From positions 30,340,166 through 30,404,165 of the forward strand of contig OZ022508.1 of NCBI GenBank assembly GCA_963989385.1: 64,000 nucleotides of DNA. The letters run 5' to 3'. Shown here piece after piece: positions 10,501-22,187 of the stretch. The notes below the pieces were generated by a model. That model did no database searches and was not told the origin of the DNA. It saw nothing but the letters and a program-made list of their open reading frames with translations. Within the stretch, counting starts at the first letter, position 1, and every line of letters begins with the position of its first letter. The position numbers and the translations under genes were made by a program. This DNA is from Ctena decussata (taxonomy: Eukaryota; Mollusca; Bivalvia; Lucinida; Lucinidae).

Positions 10501-13500
10501 GGCAGAGCTCTAGATACGTGGAACTGTTTCATGAAAGTTGAGGGAATATACAGTTTAGACAAGATTCAGTATAAACTAAGAAGATCATATAAATAAGAGG
10601 CCGCAAGACATTTTTTCAAGAAAAAACAAAAACAGTGCTCCAGAAAAGAGGGGGTAACAGGACTAATTTAGGGATAATTTTCCATATTTCCTATAAAAAA
10701 CATATGTTGTGACTCTCATTTAGACCCATCTTGCAGATGGGTCACAACATATGTTTTTGTTTAGAAATAAGAAAAATCATCTTGGAAGAATCCTCAGTAC
10801 CCACTCTTACCTGGAGCTCTGAAGTCCCCAAAAAAACAAAAGAAAAAAAAAACAAACACAATTAATAGCAAATACACCCCTTATCTAGAGCTTACACAGG
10901 GTTTCATTTAATCCATCAACTGGCCATGAATTCAAGAATCTTGCCATTATTTGACCAGTACCTAATCAAACTGAAATTGCTGAAAGACAAGTGCATGTAC
11001 TTGGCTGCAAATTCAAGACCTTGCAAATAAATACAGTGAAATAAACAACATACAAAATTAAAAGCTTTTGGTTAGAACAGGTAAAAATTTCTTTTTTGTT
11101 TTGTTTTATAAATAGTTGCTGGAAGGTGGTCGTCTTGGGTGTCATGATGAGGAAAGTGATGACGATTTTGAAGAAAGAAGATGGAAACGTCCTAGTCTGC
11201 TAGGTAAGAGATAATTTGTTTCTATTTACTTGCTTAACCAATTCAGTATATTGGTCCAGAGCTGCAGAGAAGATGGGGTCTTGAGGATAATTCGGGGATA
11301 ATTTTTCTTATTTTGCAAGGAAAACATGTAGTTACCCCTCATTAGAACCGTCTCGGTGAGACGGTTCTAATGAGGGGTTACAACATAAGTTTTACGCAGA
11401 ATTATGGAAAATTATACCAAAATTTTCACTGTTACCCTCCTAATCTGGAGCATAGATTGGCCATTTTGATGTTGGTTGGAAATCTGATCTTACCCTCATA
11501 ACCTTTATATCCTAAGATAGGATAAACAAAAAAGTATTGTGTAATCAGTGTATGATTGTATAGTTCATGTATCTACATCATCAAGGCTGTTTGTACAAAC
11601 AATGACACCACAAATGACATCAGTTATGTATACCCAGTTGTCAGTCATTGATAAGTTCTTTCAACACTAAAAGAACTCTCTCCAAAACACTAAAGTATAT
11701 GCATTTAAAGCAAAGGCTGTAAACGTATGAGCCGCAACACGACACAACCAACAAAGTGGTATGTGCACCCAGCAAAGTCTCAGATCAGCCTGAGCATCCA
11801 CCCATTCTGATCAGAGTCTTCGCTGTCGGCAAGGAGGTAGCTTAGACCTTTAGATATCCTTTAAGCATACAGTGAGGACTCTGATCAGACTGGGCAGATG
11901 CCCAGATTGATCTGAGTCTTTGCGGGTCACACTCACACATCGACTTTGTTGGTTTTGTCGTGTCATGGCTCATATATGTAAAGTGATTATTTCTAATTGT
12001 AATTTGACTTCATTTAAGCAAAAAGACTGTCTGATAAAAATGCAGTTTAGAAGTACCATAATGCTTTAATAGTTCAGATAACATAAAAGATGTCATTCAA
12101 TGCAGGTTCCCCACCCAGGGAGCAGGAGGAATGGGTAAAAGACAGGATGAAAGGAATTCCATCATTATTTGACATTACCACGTTTCCACCAGGCCAAAGT
12201 CCAAAGAAGCCACCAACTAGCAAGGCTCAGCTTTCTCCACCAGTTCAAAGGTAGGCTAATAGCTGATAATGTTGATATTCTCATGCTTAATGTCTGGTAC
12301 ACTTTGGAAAAAATACATCTTTTGCCAAGTAGCCACATCTGGTAAGTGGCCAGTTTTTAGCCATTTCCTGCATGGAGGTTGGAGAGATTTTTATGGACAC
12401 TTTTCAGTGTAGCTAGAGAGATCTTAAATTCTGACAGTAAGAAAACAAGAAGACTGCTTTTTTCTGTCATGATGTTATTTCATAAGAGCCATGACATGAC
12501 AAAACCAACAGAGTGGCATGTGCACCCAGCAAAGACTCTGTCTTTGTCAGGTCAGAGTCATCACTGTCAGCATGGAGGTAGTTTAGACCCATAGCTACCC
12601 TTTTAGGGCACAGCCAAGACTCTGATCGTGATATGTGCGTCACACGAACTCAGATCAACCTGGGCAGCTGCCCAGGCTGATCTGAGTTTGTGTGACGCAC
12701 ATATCACTTTGTTGGTTTTGCTGTGTCACAGCTCAATTGGTAATTATTATAGTAGAGAATTCTGCTCCTAATACACTATTAATTCACAATTTAAAAAAAA
12801 TGCTCACGTGTTGATATTGGCAAGAATATACATGCAAATCCTCTCTACTTTTTCAGGCCACAGGGCTTCTACAGTGAAACCAACATGTCACCCCAGACTG
12901 GACCCAATCAGATGAGATTTAATGGGCCAAATCAAGGGACACCACCCAGAGGTCCATTCATGCCAGGCCCTGGCATGCCATTCCCAGGGCCAGATATGCA
13001 GGGCCCACCAGGACAAGGAATGCCAGGGCCTCCAGGGCCAGGAGGGATGCCGGGAAATCCTATGGGGCCACCAATGAACCAAGCAGCAGCTCTTGTTGGT
13101 GCCATCTTGAGGGCTGCTCCAATGTTACAATTCAGAGGCCCAGTTCCACAGGGCCCTCCAACTTCGATGGCTAATAATGATCCACGATTTATGGGTCAAC
13201 AGGGCCCACCAACATCAGGGCCGGGTGGTATGATGATGGGTCCAGGGAATATGATGATGGGCCCAGGCTCAGGCATGTCAAATGATGGGTCATTTGATCA
13301 ACAGATGATGGGGCAACAAGGTATGGTTCCATCTATGCCTGGCAACATGGGGAATACTAGTTTTATGGGTCAGCAGAATAACATGGGAATGGGACAGAAC
13401 TTTACTGGTGCTATGAACCCTAACATGAATTCTAATCCAATGGATCCAAGATTTGCAACATCTGACAGTGGTGATGTGGACAATCAAGATGTGGACATGG

Positions 13501-16500
13501 AGATAGAAAACCCTAATGATACTAAAGATACAGATTTAAGAGCACTTGAGGAGACTTCCAAAGAGGAGAAAGAAGACAAAAATGAAAAAGAAATGGGCGA
13601 TGTCGACCTACGTAGCGATGTTGATCTTCGTAACGATGTTGATATGCGGGAGGAGAAGAAAGAAGTAGTTAATGAAGACTCAAATGATGAAGGTAAGAGT
13701 TTATTAGTGGGTGATGACCTTATTTATTACAGCAGAAGTGCTTAGGCAAAGGGTACCCAAAAAGGGCTGATGAGTGTGGCTGGATGGATGATATGAGATT
13801 TTACAGATCCTTTTCAATAGTATTTCAGTCATATCAGAATGATGGGAGGGTGATAGTGAGAGGCTGTTTGCAATGGAACCCGGTTTACGATTGCAGAGAT
13901 TTCAGCTCCAGGTGGAATCAAACACGGTGTAATGAGATGAGATGTAACAATACATCACCTTCCATTAAAAGAATTCGTTACATTCTTCGCATAAAAAATC
14001 CCTGAAAATTAACAGAATCTTAAACTTGTGGTTGTTGCATATGAAAATTTTGAAACTCAACGAAGCTCATTTTAAAAATTTCTTTTGAAATGACAGCAAG
14101 TTTAAGATCCTGTCTAGCATGTCACTGTGTCACAGGCATGACATGTGTCTAAGACGAAGCTATGAAAAGAATCTGTACGCTGCCACATTCAGGTTACCTT
14201 GTAATGTGGTGGAAATTGGTTGAAAGCATGGCAAAATCAATGTACACTAATTACTGGCCAACTTTTGAAAATCCAAAATCTCATCTTCCTTCAGAAATGG
14301 ATGAAATGGAGCAAAAGCACAAGAAGGAAGAAACACAGAATCAGCATGAGAATGAGACAAAAGAAAAAAGTTTGGGTTTTGAAATTCCTAGTCATTTACC
14401 AAAGAAGCAGAGAGAAATGTTCATTAGAATCCAGCAACAAGAAATGAGAGAAAGAGAGAAAAGGGAAAGAGAGAAAGCAGCATCCAAAGAAACAGAGGAG
14501 AAAGCTTCAGTTAAAGGTATAACATGAAATCTTTAATTTGAGCCGCAGCACAACAAGCAACAAAGTGGCATGTGCACCCAGCAAAGACGCAGCTTGGCCT
14601 GGGCAGCCGCTAAGTCTGATCAGATTCTTTGCTGTGCATTCAAAGGCTAGCTAAGGGTCTAAGCTGACTCCATGCATAAAGCGAAGACTGATCACACTGG
14701 GCGGACGCCCAGGTTGATCTGAGTCTTCGCTGGGCACACATGCCACTTTGTTAGTTAGCTCACCTGGCCCGAAGGGCCATAGTGAGCTATTGTCATACCA
14801 ATGCGTCCGGCGTGCGTCGTGCGTCGTCACGGAATGTGTCCGTCAACACCTAAAAACAAATATTCAATCATCTTCTTCTGTAAAACTACTGGTCCCATGG
14901 TTCTCAAATATTTCACATGGAGCATGACCTGACTCCAGGGTCTCAGAATTGTAAAATTGGGTCAGGTTGAAAATCCAAGATGGCCGCCGTTACTAAAAAA
15001 AGCAAAAACAACAAAATAAACTTCTTCTCCAGAACCACTGGGTATATTTGTTTGAATTTTGGCATGGAACATCAATAAAACCTTGGTATTCAAAATTGTA
15101 AAAATGAAAAAAAATCTGTAGCGGAGTTTTGTCACAGTGACCTACTTTCTGTTTACGAGTGTAATTTTGCTCAAATGCCAATGTCAAAAAACGACATATT
15201 CAAACGACTTCAAACAACTTCTTCTCTAAAACCACTGCACCCATGGGTTTCAAATTTCACATGGAGCATGACCAGACTGCAGGGTTTCGAAATTGTAAAA
15301 TTGGGTCAGGTAAAGAATCCAAGATGGCCGCCGTTACTAAAAATAGCAAAAACAACAAAATCAACTTCTTCTCCAAAACTATTGGTATATTTGGCCGAAA
15401 GTTTGCATGGAACATTAATGGGACCTTGGGATTAAAAATTATAAAAATGAAAAAAATCTATAGCGGAATTAGGTCTCAGTGACCTACTTAGCGTTTACAA
15501 GACCGATTTTGCTCAAATGTCAGTATCTCAAGAAAACGCAATCGATTGTGGTCAGATTTGGTCAGCAATGGTCCTTAAAAGGAATTATTTCAATTTTGTG
15601 CCAGTTGACTATCCAAGATGGCCACCATGGGGGCCGTTACTAAAAATAGCACAAACATAAAAATGACAATTACTCAAGAACCCTTGAATGGAATTCGACC
15701 AATTTTGTGTCAGAATGTTCCTTGCATGAAGCCATTTTGATTAATTACAATTTGGCTGTCCAAGATGGCCGACATCTGCCGTTACTAAAAATAGCACAAT
15801 CATAAAAATGACAATTACTCAAGAACCCTTGAACGGAATTTGACCAATTTTGTGTCAGAATGTTCCTTGCATGAAGCAGTTTCGATTAATTTCAATTTGG
15901 CTTCCAAGATGGCCGACATCTGCCATTACTAAAAATAGCACAAACATAAAATGACAATTACTCAAGAACCCTTGAATGGAATTGGGACCAATTTTGTGTC
16001 AGAATGTTCCTTACATGAAGCCATTTCGATTAATTGCAACTTGGCATTCCAAGATGGCCACCACCTGCCGTTACTAAAAATAGCACAAAACATGAAAATG
16101 ACAATATCTCAGTAACCGCTGAATAGATTTTGACGAAATTTGTGTCAAAATGATTTTTGCATTGAGATGTTTCAAAAGTAACTAAATATAGACAAGTCAT
16201 AATGGCCTTTGTTACTAAAAATAGAAAAATGTGAAAATAAGAAAATCTCAGTGGAATTGGACTAATTTTCTGTCAGAATGATCATTTCAATAAGCTTTTT
16301 CGATTTTCTGCATTTTGGCATTCCAAGATGGCCGCCATCTGCGTTACTAAAAATAGCACAAAACATGAAAATGACAACATCTCATTAACCGCTGAAGCGA
16401 TTGAGACGAAATTTGTGGCAAAATGATTCTTGCTTTGATGTGTTTCACAAATTAACAAATATTGACCCGTCAAGTTGGCCTCTGTTACTTAAAATAGCAA

Positions 16501-19500
16501 AATTTGAAAATTAGAAAATTACAATGGAACTCCAGACCAATTTTGTGTCAAAATGGTCCTTGCATGAAAGCTTTTCAATTTTTTGCATTTTGGCATTCTA
16601 AGATGACCGCCATCTGCCGTTACTAAAAATAGCACAAAACATGAAACTGACAATATCTCAGTAACCCCTGAATGGTTTTGATGAAATTTGTGGCTAAATG
16701 ATTCTTGCCTTGAGGTGTTTCAAAAGTAAATATATAAAGACCAGACAAGTTGGCCTCTGTTACTAAAAGTAGCAAAATGTGAAATTGAGAAAATCTCTGG
16801 AATTGGACCAATTTTGTATCAGAATGGGGACCATTCGGATGCAAAAGCCAGGTGAGCGATATCAGGCCCATTTGGGCCTCTTGTTTTTGTCATGTTGCGG
16901 CTCATTTAATCTTTTTAAGCAAGAAACAAATGTAACACTAAATACTGAAAGCAGCGTTGTTAAGTTTTCTTAAAACATAACTATGTCCAGTTATATATGA
17001 AATAATATTGGAACCAGCTACATAAATTTAAAAAAGGTGATTTTCAATCACACTGTCTCAGATGTGACCCTCCTCAGGACCTGTCACAGTACAATAATAG
17101 CAAATGTGATAAGCCAAAAATTAAGGTGAAGGGGTAGACTTGCAGGGCTAGCATCACAGCCATCTACTCTTTTTTGCCCCTTTCTCAGTAGGAATCAACT
17201 CTAAAAGGAATGTATTTGCTGCCACAAGAGCCAATTCTTTCCTTTAAGAATAGACCCCTTTTAGAAGGGCATCATGAAAAGCAAACAGGGAGCCACAAAA
17301 GTCGTTCCCCTCGGCAAAAAGTGGGGGAAAGTATTGAGGTATTCCCATACATCTTAGAGGATTTAAAAAAGAACTGAAGCTATTTTGTAGTGTAAAGTCA
17401 TAGTAGTGCATTCCTTGCACATAAACTGAAAAAAAAAAATATCAGACTTATGAAAGTCTTTGAGAATTTACAGGACCGAATCTGGTAGAATGATTAAAAT
17501 GTACTTGAAAATTCTGAATATTTTTTACCAGACCAAATGAATTTTTACAAGACATGTCAGGCGGTCAGACAAAGTTTCATGAACACTGAAATATGTCAAA
17601 TTTCTTAGCAAAAAAAATATCTTTATCCATAAGAAGGCTAAATTCGCTTGGGTTTGGGAAGGTTAGAAGATTTAAAATGCTTTCACAACTGTCTCATCTG
17701 TGTGTCCATGAAAAAAAAAGAGAAAGCTCAACGAAAGTTTGTGTTGCCATCTCAGACAACGTATGCATTGCTTCTGATAGTCACAGAAGTCAAAAATGAT
17801 ATGTGAAATTCATATAGTCTTCAGCCATTGCATATAAGTATTGTGTATTTGTTATTTCAGAGGACAATGACAACTGGTCGTACTCTAGTGATGAGGATGA
17901 AGACCCTAAACCGGATATACCAAATATTCTCAAGTCTCTCTCCTCACAGGTAGGGATTAGGTTGTTTAATGTATACCCGCCTAGGCCCAGGGGCCGTATT
18001 CATAAAGCCACTTAAGCTGTTGCTATGCTGTTGCTAGGGCAAAATTTCTATGAAGGAGATTCCCCACAACTATGAAATTTGCTCTGGAGGAACAGTCTGA
18101 AAAGACTGTTCCTCCAGAGCAAATTTCATAGTTGTAGGGAATCTCCTTAATACAAATTAAGCCTTAGCAACAGCATAGCAACCACTTAAGTCGTTTTATA
18201 AATACGGCCCCAGTTGTTCAAATTATCTATTGTTTAAAGAATTGTAGCTTAACAATATTGTTAGTAACAAATTCGTTAAGTCTTGTAGTACTCATAATAA
18301 ATCAAATATTCTTATATTTTTGCTGAAAAATTGAGAGGAGCTTTTGCACTGCAAAAGATACAGTGTCTGTATTGATTCAGAATATTTTAGAATGAATAGA
18401 TAAATAATAACGAATGGCATTGTAATAAATTGGTATATTATATTTGTACAACAGGACAGTGTAAAGAAGGAGTCAGATGCCTCCCGGTCTCCCGTGAGTG
18501 GTTCTGGAGGATCTTCTTTGGATGTTATGCAGATGATTAACGCCATTAAGAGCCAGTCGTCATCTTCCTCTAGCTCTGCAAGGTAAATACTGATATTTTC
18601 TTGATTTTTGTCTCGCCTGCGAAGCAGAAGTGAGACATACATGTATGTATTGCTTTTCCGGTGGCGTCGGCATTGACGGCGTAAACTTTTGTCGAGTTTT
18701 TGTTTAGGTCAGTTTCACAAAGCGCTGACAGGCGAGACACTTCATTTTGCGGAATTCTTGTTAGTGATTATATACAAATTATTGAGGACCTGTTTAAAAC
18801 CACTTTACAATCAAAGACTTTAAACCTGATCCTCTATCTTATTTTTACTCAGATTTTGTCTTAGAAGTCCTTGCAATGAAAAAAGTATGACTGACTTAAA
18901 ATTTAAACATAAATTAAACAGTTTACCTTCCTGCTGATATGCATTTAGTCTTGGCTTGCATCAGTAACTTTTGACAGTGAGAAATAGATAGCATATGAAA
19001 TTCTCAATAAAATACTATTCATAACAGATGGGTTTGAGCAAACAGTGCATACACAGATCAGACTAGTTTGATCAAGGTCTACAATACAGTTCCATCTGTT
19101 TCTATGGTAGGCATTACTGCATTGAAAAACCAAACTTTTGAATTTTTAGGACAGCTTTGGGAATAAACTTTTGCATGTCCGGATTTCTGTATATTTTATA
19201 GTACAAACAATAGGGCTATTTATCCCTGATTGGGCTATTGTTCCGAGTCTTTACTATATCAGTTAATTTCATCTGAAACAAACATGCTCTTAAAAAAAAT
19301 CAGATTGTAATATTAGATACAGGCTAAATCCAAGGGAACATTTGATTTGCAGATGAATGCCTTCTGCAGCCTTCATGAAAATTACCAGTGCTGTTTTGAG
19401 TGCAAATGAAAATCTCTACAGGTGGCCCTTAGAAACAAAAAGAAGCATCAAACAGCAAAAACAGAGTCTAATTTAACCCTATTACACTCAGAACGGCCAA

Positions 19501-21053
19501 AACTCTGTGGAGTTTTGGCTGTTCTGAGTGCAGTAGGGTTAAGACAATTTAAAGGTCAGCATAGTTGATGTCTAATCGGAACTTGCATGCAATAAAAACT
19601 TGGATATTTTTCTCTTTTTTTCAGGCCAGGAGATCCACGTCTTATGGCGGAGTCAGTGGAGCCACCCAAGCCACCTGTACCACACAGAGAACCAACTATT
19701 ATTCAGTCTCGGGAAGGTGACTGTCCTTACAGACTGATAAGAGTGATATATGTCAAACAAAGGATTCCTACAAATATCGCTTTGTCGGATCCCAAATTTA
19801 AAAACGACCCCCGTGTTCAGAAAATGCTTCGGCAACAAGAACTTGAAAGTGGAATTGTGATTGATCATTCAGGAGCTTCAGGGAAGCTCGGTGATCCTCG
19901 TGTGAAAACTGAAACGGGAAAGGGACTCCAAGAGCCTAAATTTCCCTTGTTAGATAGTTTGAAGAAAGAACCAAGTCTTCCAAGGCCGGAATTAACTCCT
20001 TTTATTGACCCAAGGTCAAAATCTGAAATAAAGTCAGAACTTACTCCATTCGTGGATCCTAGGCTGGTGAAAAGTGATAGTTTTGATCCGAGGATTAAAC
20101 CTGAGAATATGGACTCTAGGCCACAGGATCCAAGGATGAAAAATGTGACAGACATTGGAAATTTAGGCAATAAACCCATCGACCCACGGTTGCAAAGAAT
20201 GCATTCAAACCAAGGCATGGCAACTCATAACATGCCTGGGATGGGATTACATAATCTTCCAGTCAGACCAATGGACCCCCGGTTAGCTAGACAGGATTCA
20301 AATTCAAGTGTTAGTAATAGACCCATGGACCCAAGGTTAAGCCGCCAAAACAGTAGAGACGTGTCAAATGTTGGCAGTAATAGCCCCTTGGATCCTAGAA
20401 TGTTAAAGCACGGGTCATCCAGTGAAAACTTGGGTGACCCAAGACTTTTAGGTCGACAAACATCTGACCCTAGGCTTTCTAGTATGGACTCTTCTAGTGA
20501 CAGTAGCTTTAGTGCAAATAAACCAATGGACCCCAGATTGGGCCGTGTGCAAGACACAGACTTAGGCCCTCCTTCAGTACAAAGACAGTTCAGTCAGCCA
20601 AGTACTATGGCGGAAAAAGCTAGTGTGGAAACAAAATCTGAGCCAAAACCAAAGATTGACTATAGAAATGATCCACGCTTCAAACGGAAACCTATTTCTG
20701 AATCAAATTTATCACCATCGTCAATAGGTCGGCGTATTCCTGAACAAAGAAAAACTACAACAGACTATAGCTCCCCACTGGGGGCAGAAAGTTCTAAGTC
20801 AGACGAAACTGATGGTTATAATAGTTACAATAAACCTCGGCCGCAGAAGCCGCCACCCCAAAGTGCTAGTGCCCCGAAACTTAAGATAACCCCTGATATG
20901 GTGCCACAAGCTAGTGAGGATATCTCAACACATGACATTCTAGACTCTTTACAAATAATGTCTCCGCCCGTAATGGAGACCTCGTCGCAACCAGATAAAC
21001 ATTTAAAAGACATCTTCAAGACTATTGACCCAACAGCTTCACCATTTTGCTAG
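4531..21053 (+). CDS. ZC3H4: ZC3H4/ZC3H6 (Suppressor of sable) family CCCH zinc-finger protein, 14 coding exons
   Basis: I infer coding exons 4531-4945, 5949-6121, 6661-7067, 7627-7711, 8131-8295, 8863-8974, 9913-10022, 11116-11203, 12106-12250, 12857-13692, 14295-14516, 17861-17949, 18455-18582 and 19625-21053. All phases agree and total 1467 residues plus stop. Seen: an acidic, then Lys/Arg-rich N-terminus with EDGEI at residues 117-121 and 123-127. Three C-x7-C-x5-C-x3-H fingers lie at about 405-423, 434-452 and 457-475. These are followed by IPSLFDI, a Gly/Met/Pro-rich segment, a charged coiled-coil-like stretch, [10 protein letters not shown] and 15 DPR motifs in the last exon. This order matches vertebrate ZC3H4/ZC3H6 (about 1200-1300 residues). 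Known for ZC3H4: a nuclear protein acting with WDR82 in early termination of unproductive transcripts. Invertebrates usually have one co-orthologue, so 4 versus 6 cannot be separated here. All introns are GT-AG except 8975-9912 (AT-AC). ATG context is aataaacATG. Confidence 0.93.
5203..5412. repeat. Foldback MITE family E, copy 1 (intron 1)
   Basis: Arms with cccttgaagtgccaaaaa and tttttggcactttaaaag surround a shared gggcaaacagc...gctgtttgcc-type hairpin with a GAGCCGCCTCA centre. Related copies are at 10049-10247 and 42168-42377. Confidence 0.65.
5525..5705. repeat. Diverged family C foldback remnant (intron 1)
   Basis: It retains aactgccttgctgagac twice, the core-related gttaggaatttagaaaactt and the terminal gcagctctgg. 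The palindrome is broken, so this is an old copy. Confidence 0.5.
5710..5930. repeat. Foldback MITE family A (TGAGCCGC...GGCTCA), copy 1
   Basis: A palindrome with ends TGAGCCGCGAGACAACAAAA and its near-complement ...GCCGTGGCTCA. It contains paired gatctgagtcttcgctggg arms and a ggtagcttagac loop. It is flanked by AA on both sides and ends about 18 bases before the exon 2 acceptor. Confidence 0.9.
6123..6332. repeat. Foldback MITE family D, copy 2, abutting the splice donor of exon 2
   Basis: It starts TACCGTATTTCTTCGGTTATAA at the second base of the intron (exon ...GATAAG|gtaccg) and ends gccaaataaatggggta. The arms include ctagatccgtcttataagat. The donor's bases from +2 onward are therefore the MITE terminus. 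Confidence 0.8.
8690..8790. repeat. Family C foldback remnant (intron 5)
   Basis: tagtcattagaactgcctca followed by ggccgcaacctatgtttcta is a partial, diverged core. The right arm is not recognisable. Confidence 0.4.
9357..9542. repeat. Foldback MITE family A, copy 2 (inside the AT-AC intron)
   Basis: TGAGCCACAACACGAGAAAA to TTTTCTTGTGTCGCAGCTCA. The right arm is shortened by an internal deletion relative to other copies (agactttgttgg joins directly). TT flanks both ends. Confidence 0.85.
9715..9862. repeat. Short hairpin repeat family F
   Basis: gatcagactgctctttagga and gagcagtctgatc form a hairpin between gcaagcagtgtaggccc and tcactgtttgc. Similar units lie at 19025-19165, 22703-22880, 40080-40200, 42400-42590 and 53655-53830. 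Confidence 0.6.
10049..10247. repeat. Foldback MITE family E, copy 2
   Basis: Shares aagcagacaacaaattcac, gggcaaacagtgtagatct and the GCGGCTCATTATGAGCCGC central palindrome with copy 42168-42377. Confidence 0.7.
10633..10821. repeat. Foldback MITE family C, copy 2
   Basis: Ends CAGTGCTCC and GGAGCTCTG; arms contain catatgttgtgac and gtcacaacatatg around a shortened core (cccatcttgcagatggg). Confidence 0.85.
11257..11454. repeat. Foldback MITE family C, copy 3
   Basis: Perfect central hairpin cccctcattagaaccgtctc with its reverse complement. The outer arms are more diverged (ends cagagctgcag and ctggagcatag). Confidence 0.8.
11728..11972. repeat. Foldback MITE family A, copy 3
   Basis: TGAGCCGCAACACGACACAA to the matching GTGTCATGGCTCA, flanked by TA on both sides. 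Full-length at 245 bp. Confidence 0.9.
12486..12735. repeat. Foldback MITE family A, copy 4, rearranged
   Basis: The outer arms are family A. The right half contains an extra, near-perfect inner palindrome (gatatgtgcgtcacacgaac to its complement at about 12627-12708), so its interior differs from the other copies. Confidence 0.8.
14539..16894. mobile_element. Family A foldback, copy 5, interrupted by a 2.1 kb element
   Basis: Left part 14539-14756 ends cactttgttagtt. The right end resumes at 16874 as tttttgtcatgttgcggctca. Removing 14757-16873 restores a normal family A terminus. TT flanks both outer ends. Confidence 0.85.
14757..16873 (+). mobile_element. Pearl/HINE-like element, plus orientation (type B1)
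   Basis: It starts with a hairpin AGCTCACCTGGCCCGAAGGG...AGTGAGCT, then a gcgtcgtgcgtcgt low-complexity stretch. Next come tandem units of about 145-150 bp or longer carrying ccaagatggccgccatctgc and gttactaaaaatagcac. It ends AGGCCCATTTGGGCCT hairpin plus CTTG. There is no coding capacity. Bivalve pearl/HINE elements share this plan of hairpin ends around a central tandem array; the Helitron/Helentron link is an inference. Confidence 0.75.
17990..18211. repeat. Foldback MITE, TIR GGGGCCGTATTCATAAAGC
   Basis: A 222-bp palindrome. The inner arms (aactatgaaatttgctctgg and its complement) pair perfectly around agactgttcc, and the outer ends read GGGGCCGTATT and AATACGGCCCC. Confidence 0.88.
18610..18770 (+). 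mobile_element. Short hairpin-ended element (HINE-like), TCTCGCC type
   Basis: It starts with hairpin GTCTCGCCTGCGAAGCAG...GTGAGAC. It contains ggcgtcggcattgacggcgt and ends GCGGAATTCTTG. The terminus is the complement of the CAAGAATTCCGC start of the minus-strand element at 29132-30475. A tandem array is absent. Confidence 0.65.
19025..19165. repeat. Hairpin repeat family F, copy 2
   Basis: gagcaaacagtgcatacaca, cagatcagactag/tttgatcaaggtc and gcattactgcattg match the unit at 22703-22880. Confidence 0.5.
19473..19542. repeat. 70-bp TTAA-bounded hairpin
   Basis: TTAACCCTATTACACTCAGA...ending with its near-perfect complement TCTGAGTGCAGTAGGGTTAA. A stem of about 30 bp surrounds a TGTG-like loop. 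Confidence 0.8.
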
Positions 21054-21990
21054 CATTTATCACCACCTGAGCTTAACATGGAGAGGAAACTCAGTGAAAC
21101 ATGCCAACAGCAAATGCCAGTCCAGACTGCAAAGTCATGCAATTGTGTTTAATGTGAAATGGGCACACTTCCATGTTTTTGTGCCACTTTTTTCAAAGGA
21201 AGACAACTTTTGTAACTTGATGTCTTAAGGAGGAAACCTTGCAGGAGCTCCTATAGGAGCAAATTCTTTCCTTTAAAAGTTGATCCCGCCATTGCTTTTA
21301 AGAGTTTACCTCCATTGAGAAGGGAAGCAAAAATATAAATAATGGCAGAGTTGTCTCCCCTGAAAGTGTATCCTTCATCTTTAGGAAGTCACTTTTTTGT
21401 GGACATCATTTTTGAATATGCAGCCTGGCATTGGGCCCTTTGCTGTTTGCATGCATGTTTTTTGTTTCTTTTTCCATGTAGCTCACTTGACACGTTAAAA
21501 GTTGATAGGTTGTGAATGAGAATGAACTGAGAAAATGTGGATCTCTTTGCTGAAATACTGTTATATCTGTGCATCTGTCGTGTGTTCTGACATGATGTCC
21601 GATTACTCTACATATGCTAAATAACTGGTTCATATAATAACTTCAAGCAAACATTACCAGCCCATATCAGGCAGGCCCAGTTCAAGGTCTGTTCAAATTG
21701 CCAACAACAATTTTATAATCTGCTGTCAGTAAAACAGTTGAACTTATCCAAATTAGTCAGTGTAATAGTCTAAAAAACAGTCGAGATGTTCAATTATTTG
21801 TTGCAAATATGGCACAGAACAAATTTTGTTTCACACAGCTTGTCAACAAGAACTATTATCAGTGATTATGTACTTGAAACTAACTTTCTCAAACTATTTT
21901 TCATACACTTGTTAAGTATGAACTTACTGATCAAAATATTATAGTTGCTTTTGTAGTTAATGCAATAAAGAATACTGTTGATGAATGCAT
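21054..21990 (+). terminator. 3' UTR of the ZC3H4 gene with poly(A) signal
   Basis: After the TAG at 21051-21053 the sequence is non-coding. A canonical AATAAA lies at 21964-21969 in tgcaataaagaat, so the main transcript probably ends about 15-30 bases later. Another AATAAA occurs at about 22931 in a repeat, and one at about 25511 could mark a longer form. The UTR end is inferred. Confidence 0.55.
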
Positions 21991-22099
21991 TTAATTTTGG
22001 CTCATTCAGCAATATGCTGAAAATTTACTGTTTTCTTTTTGTCTCGCTGACTCCTCTTTGTGAATTGGTGCTGTGTTGTGGTATTATGTAGCAGTTTTG

Positions 22100-22187
22100 A
22101 ATGTCAATTCCAGCTGCCGAGGATGCTGGCAGATGCATCTATAGATGCATCTGCATGCATACTCGGCAGCTGGAATAGACATTCATG
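22100..22187. repeat. Short palindrome just 3' of the ZC3H4 gene
   Basis: tgtcaattccagctgccgag pairs with ctcggcagctggaatagaca around gatgcatctatagatgcatc. Confidence 0.75.

Noticed and set aside
12885..13082. Minus-strand Trp/His-rich frame opposite the Gly/Met/Pro-rich exon
   Set aside because: Antisense shadow of the real ZC3H4 exon with biased codons.
14162..14294. N-terminal extension of the exon at 14295
   Set aside because: cttccttcag precedes AAATGGATG and the phase from 13692 fits only a start at 14295.
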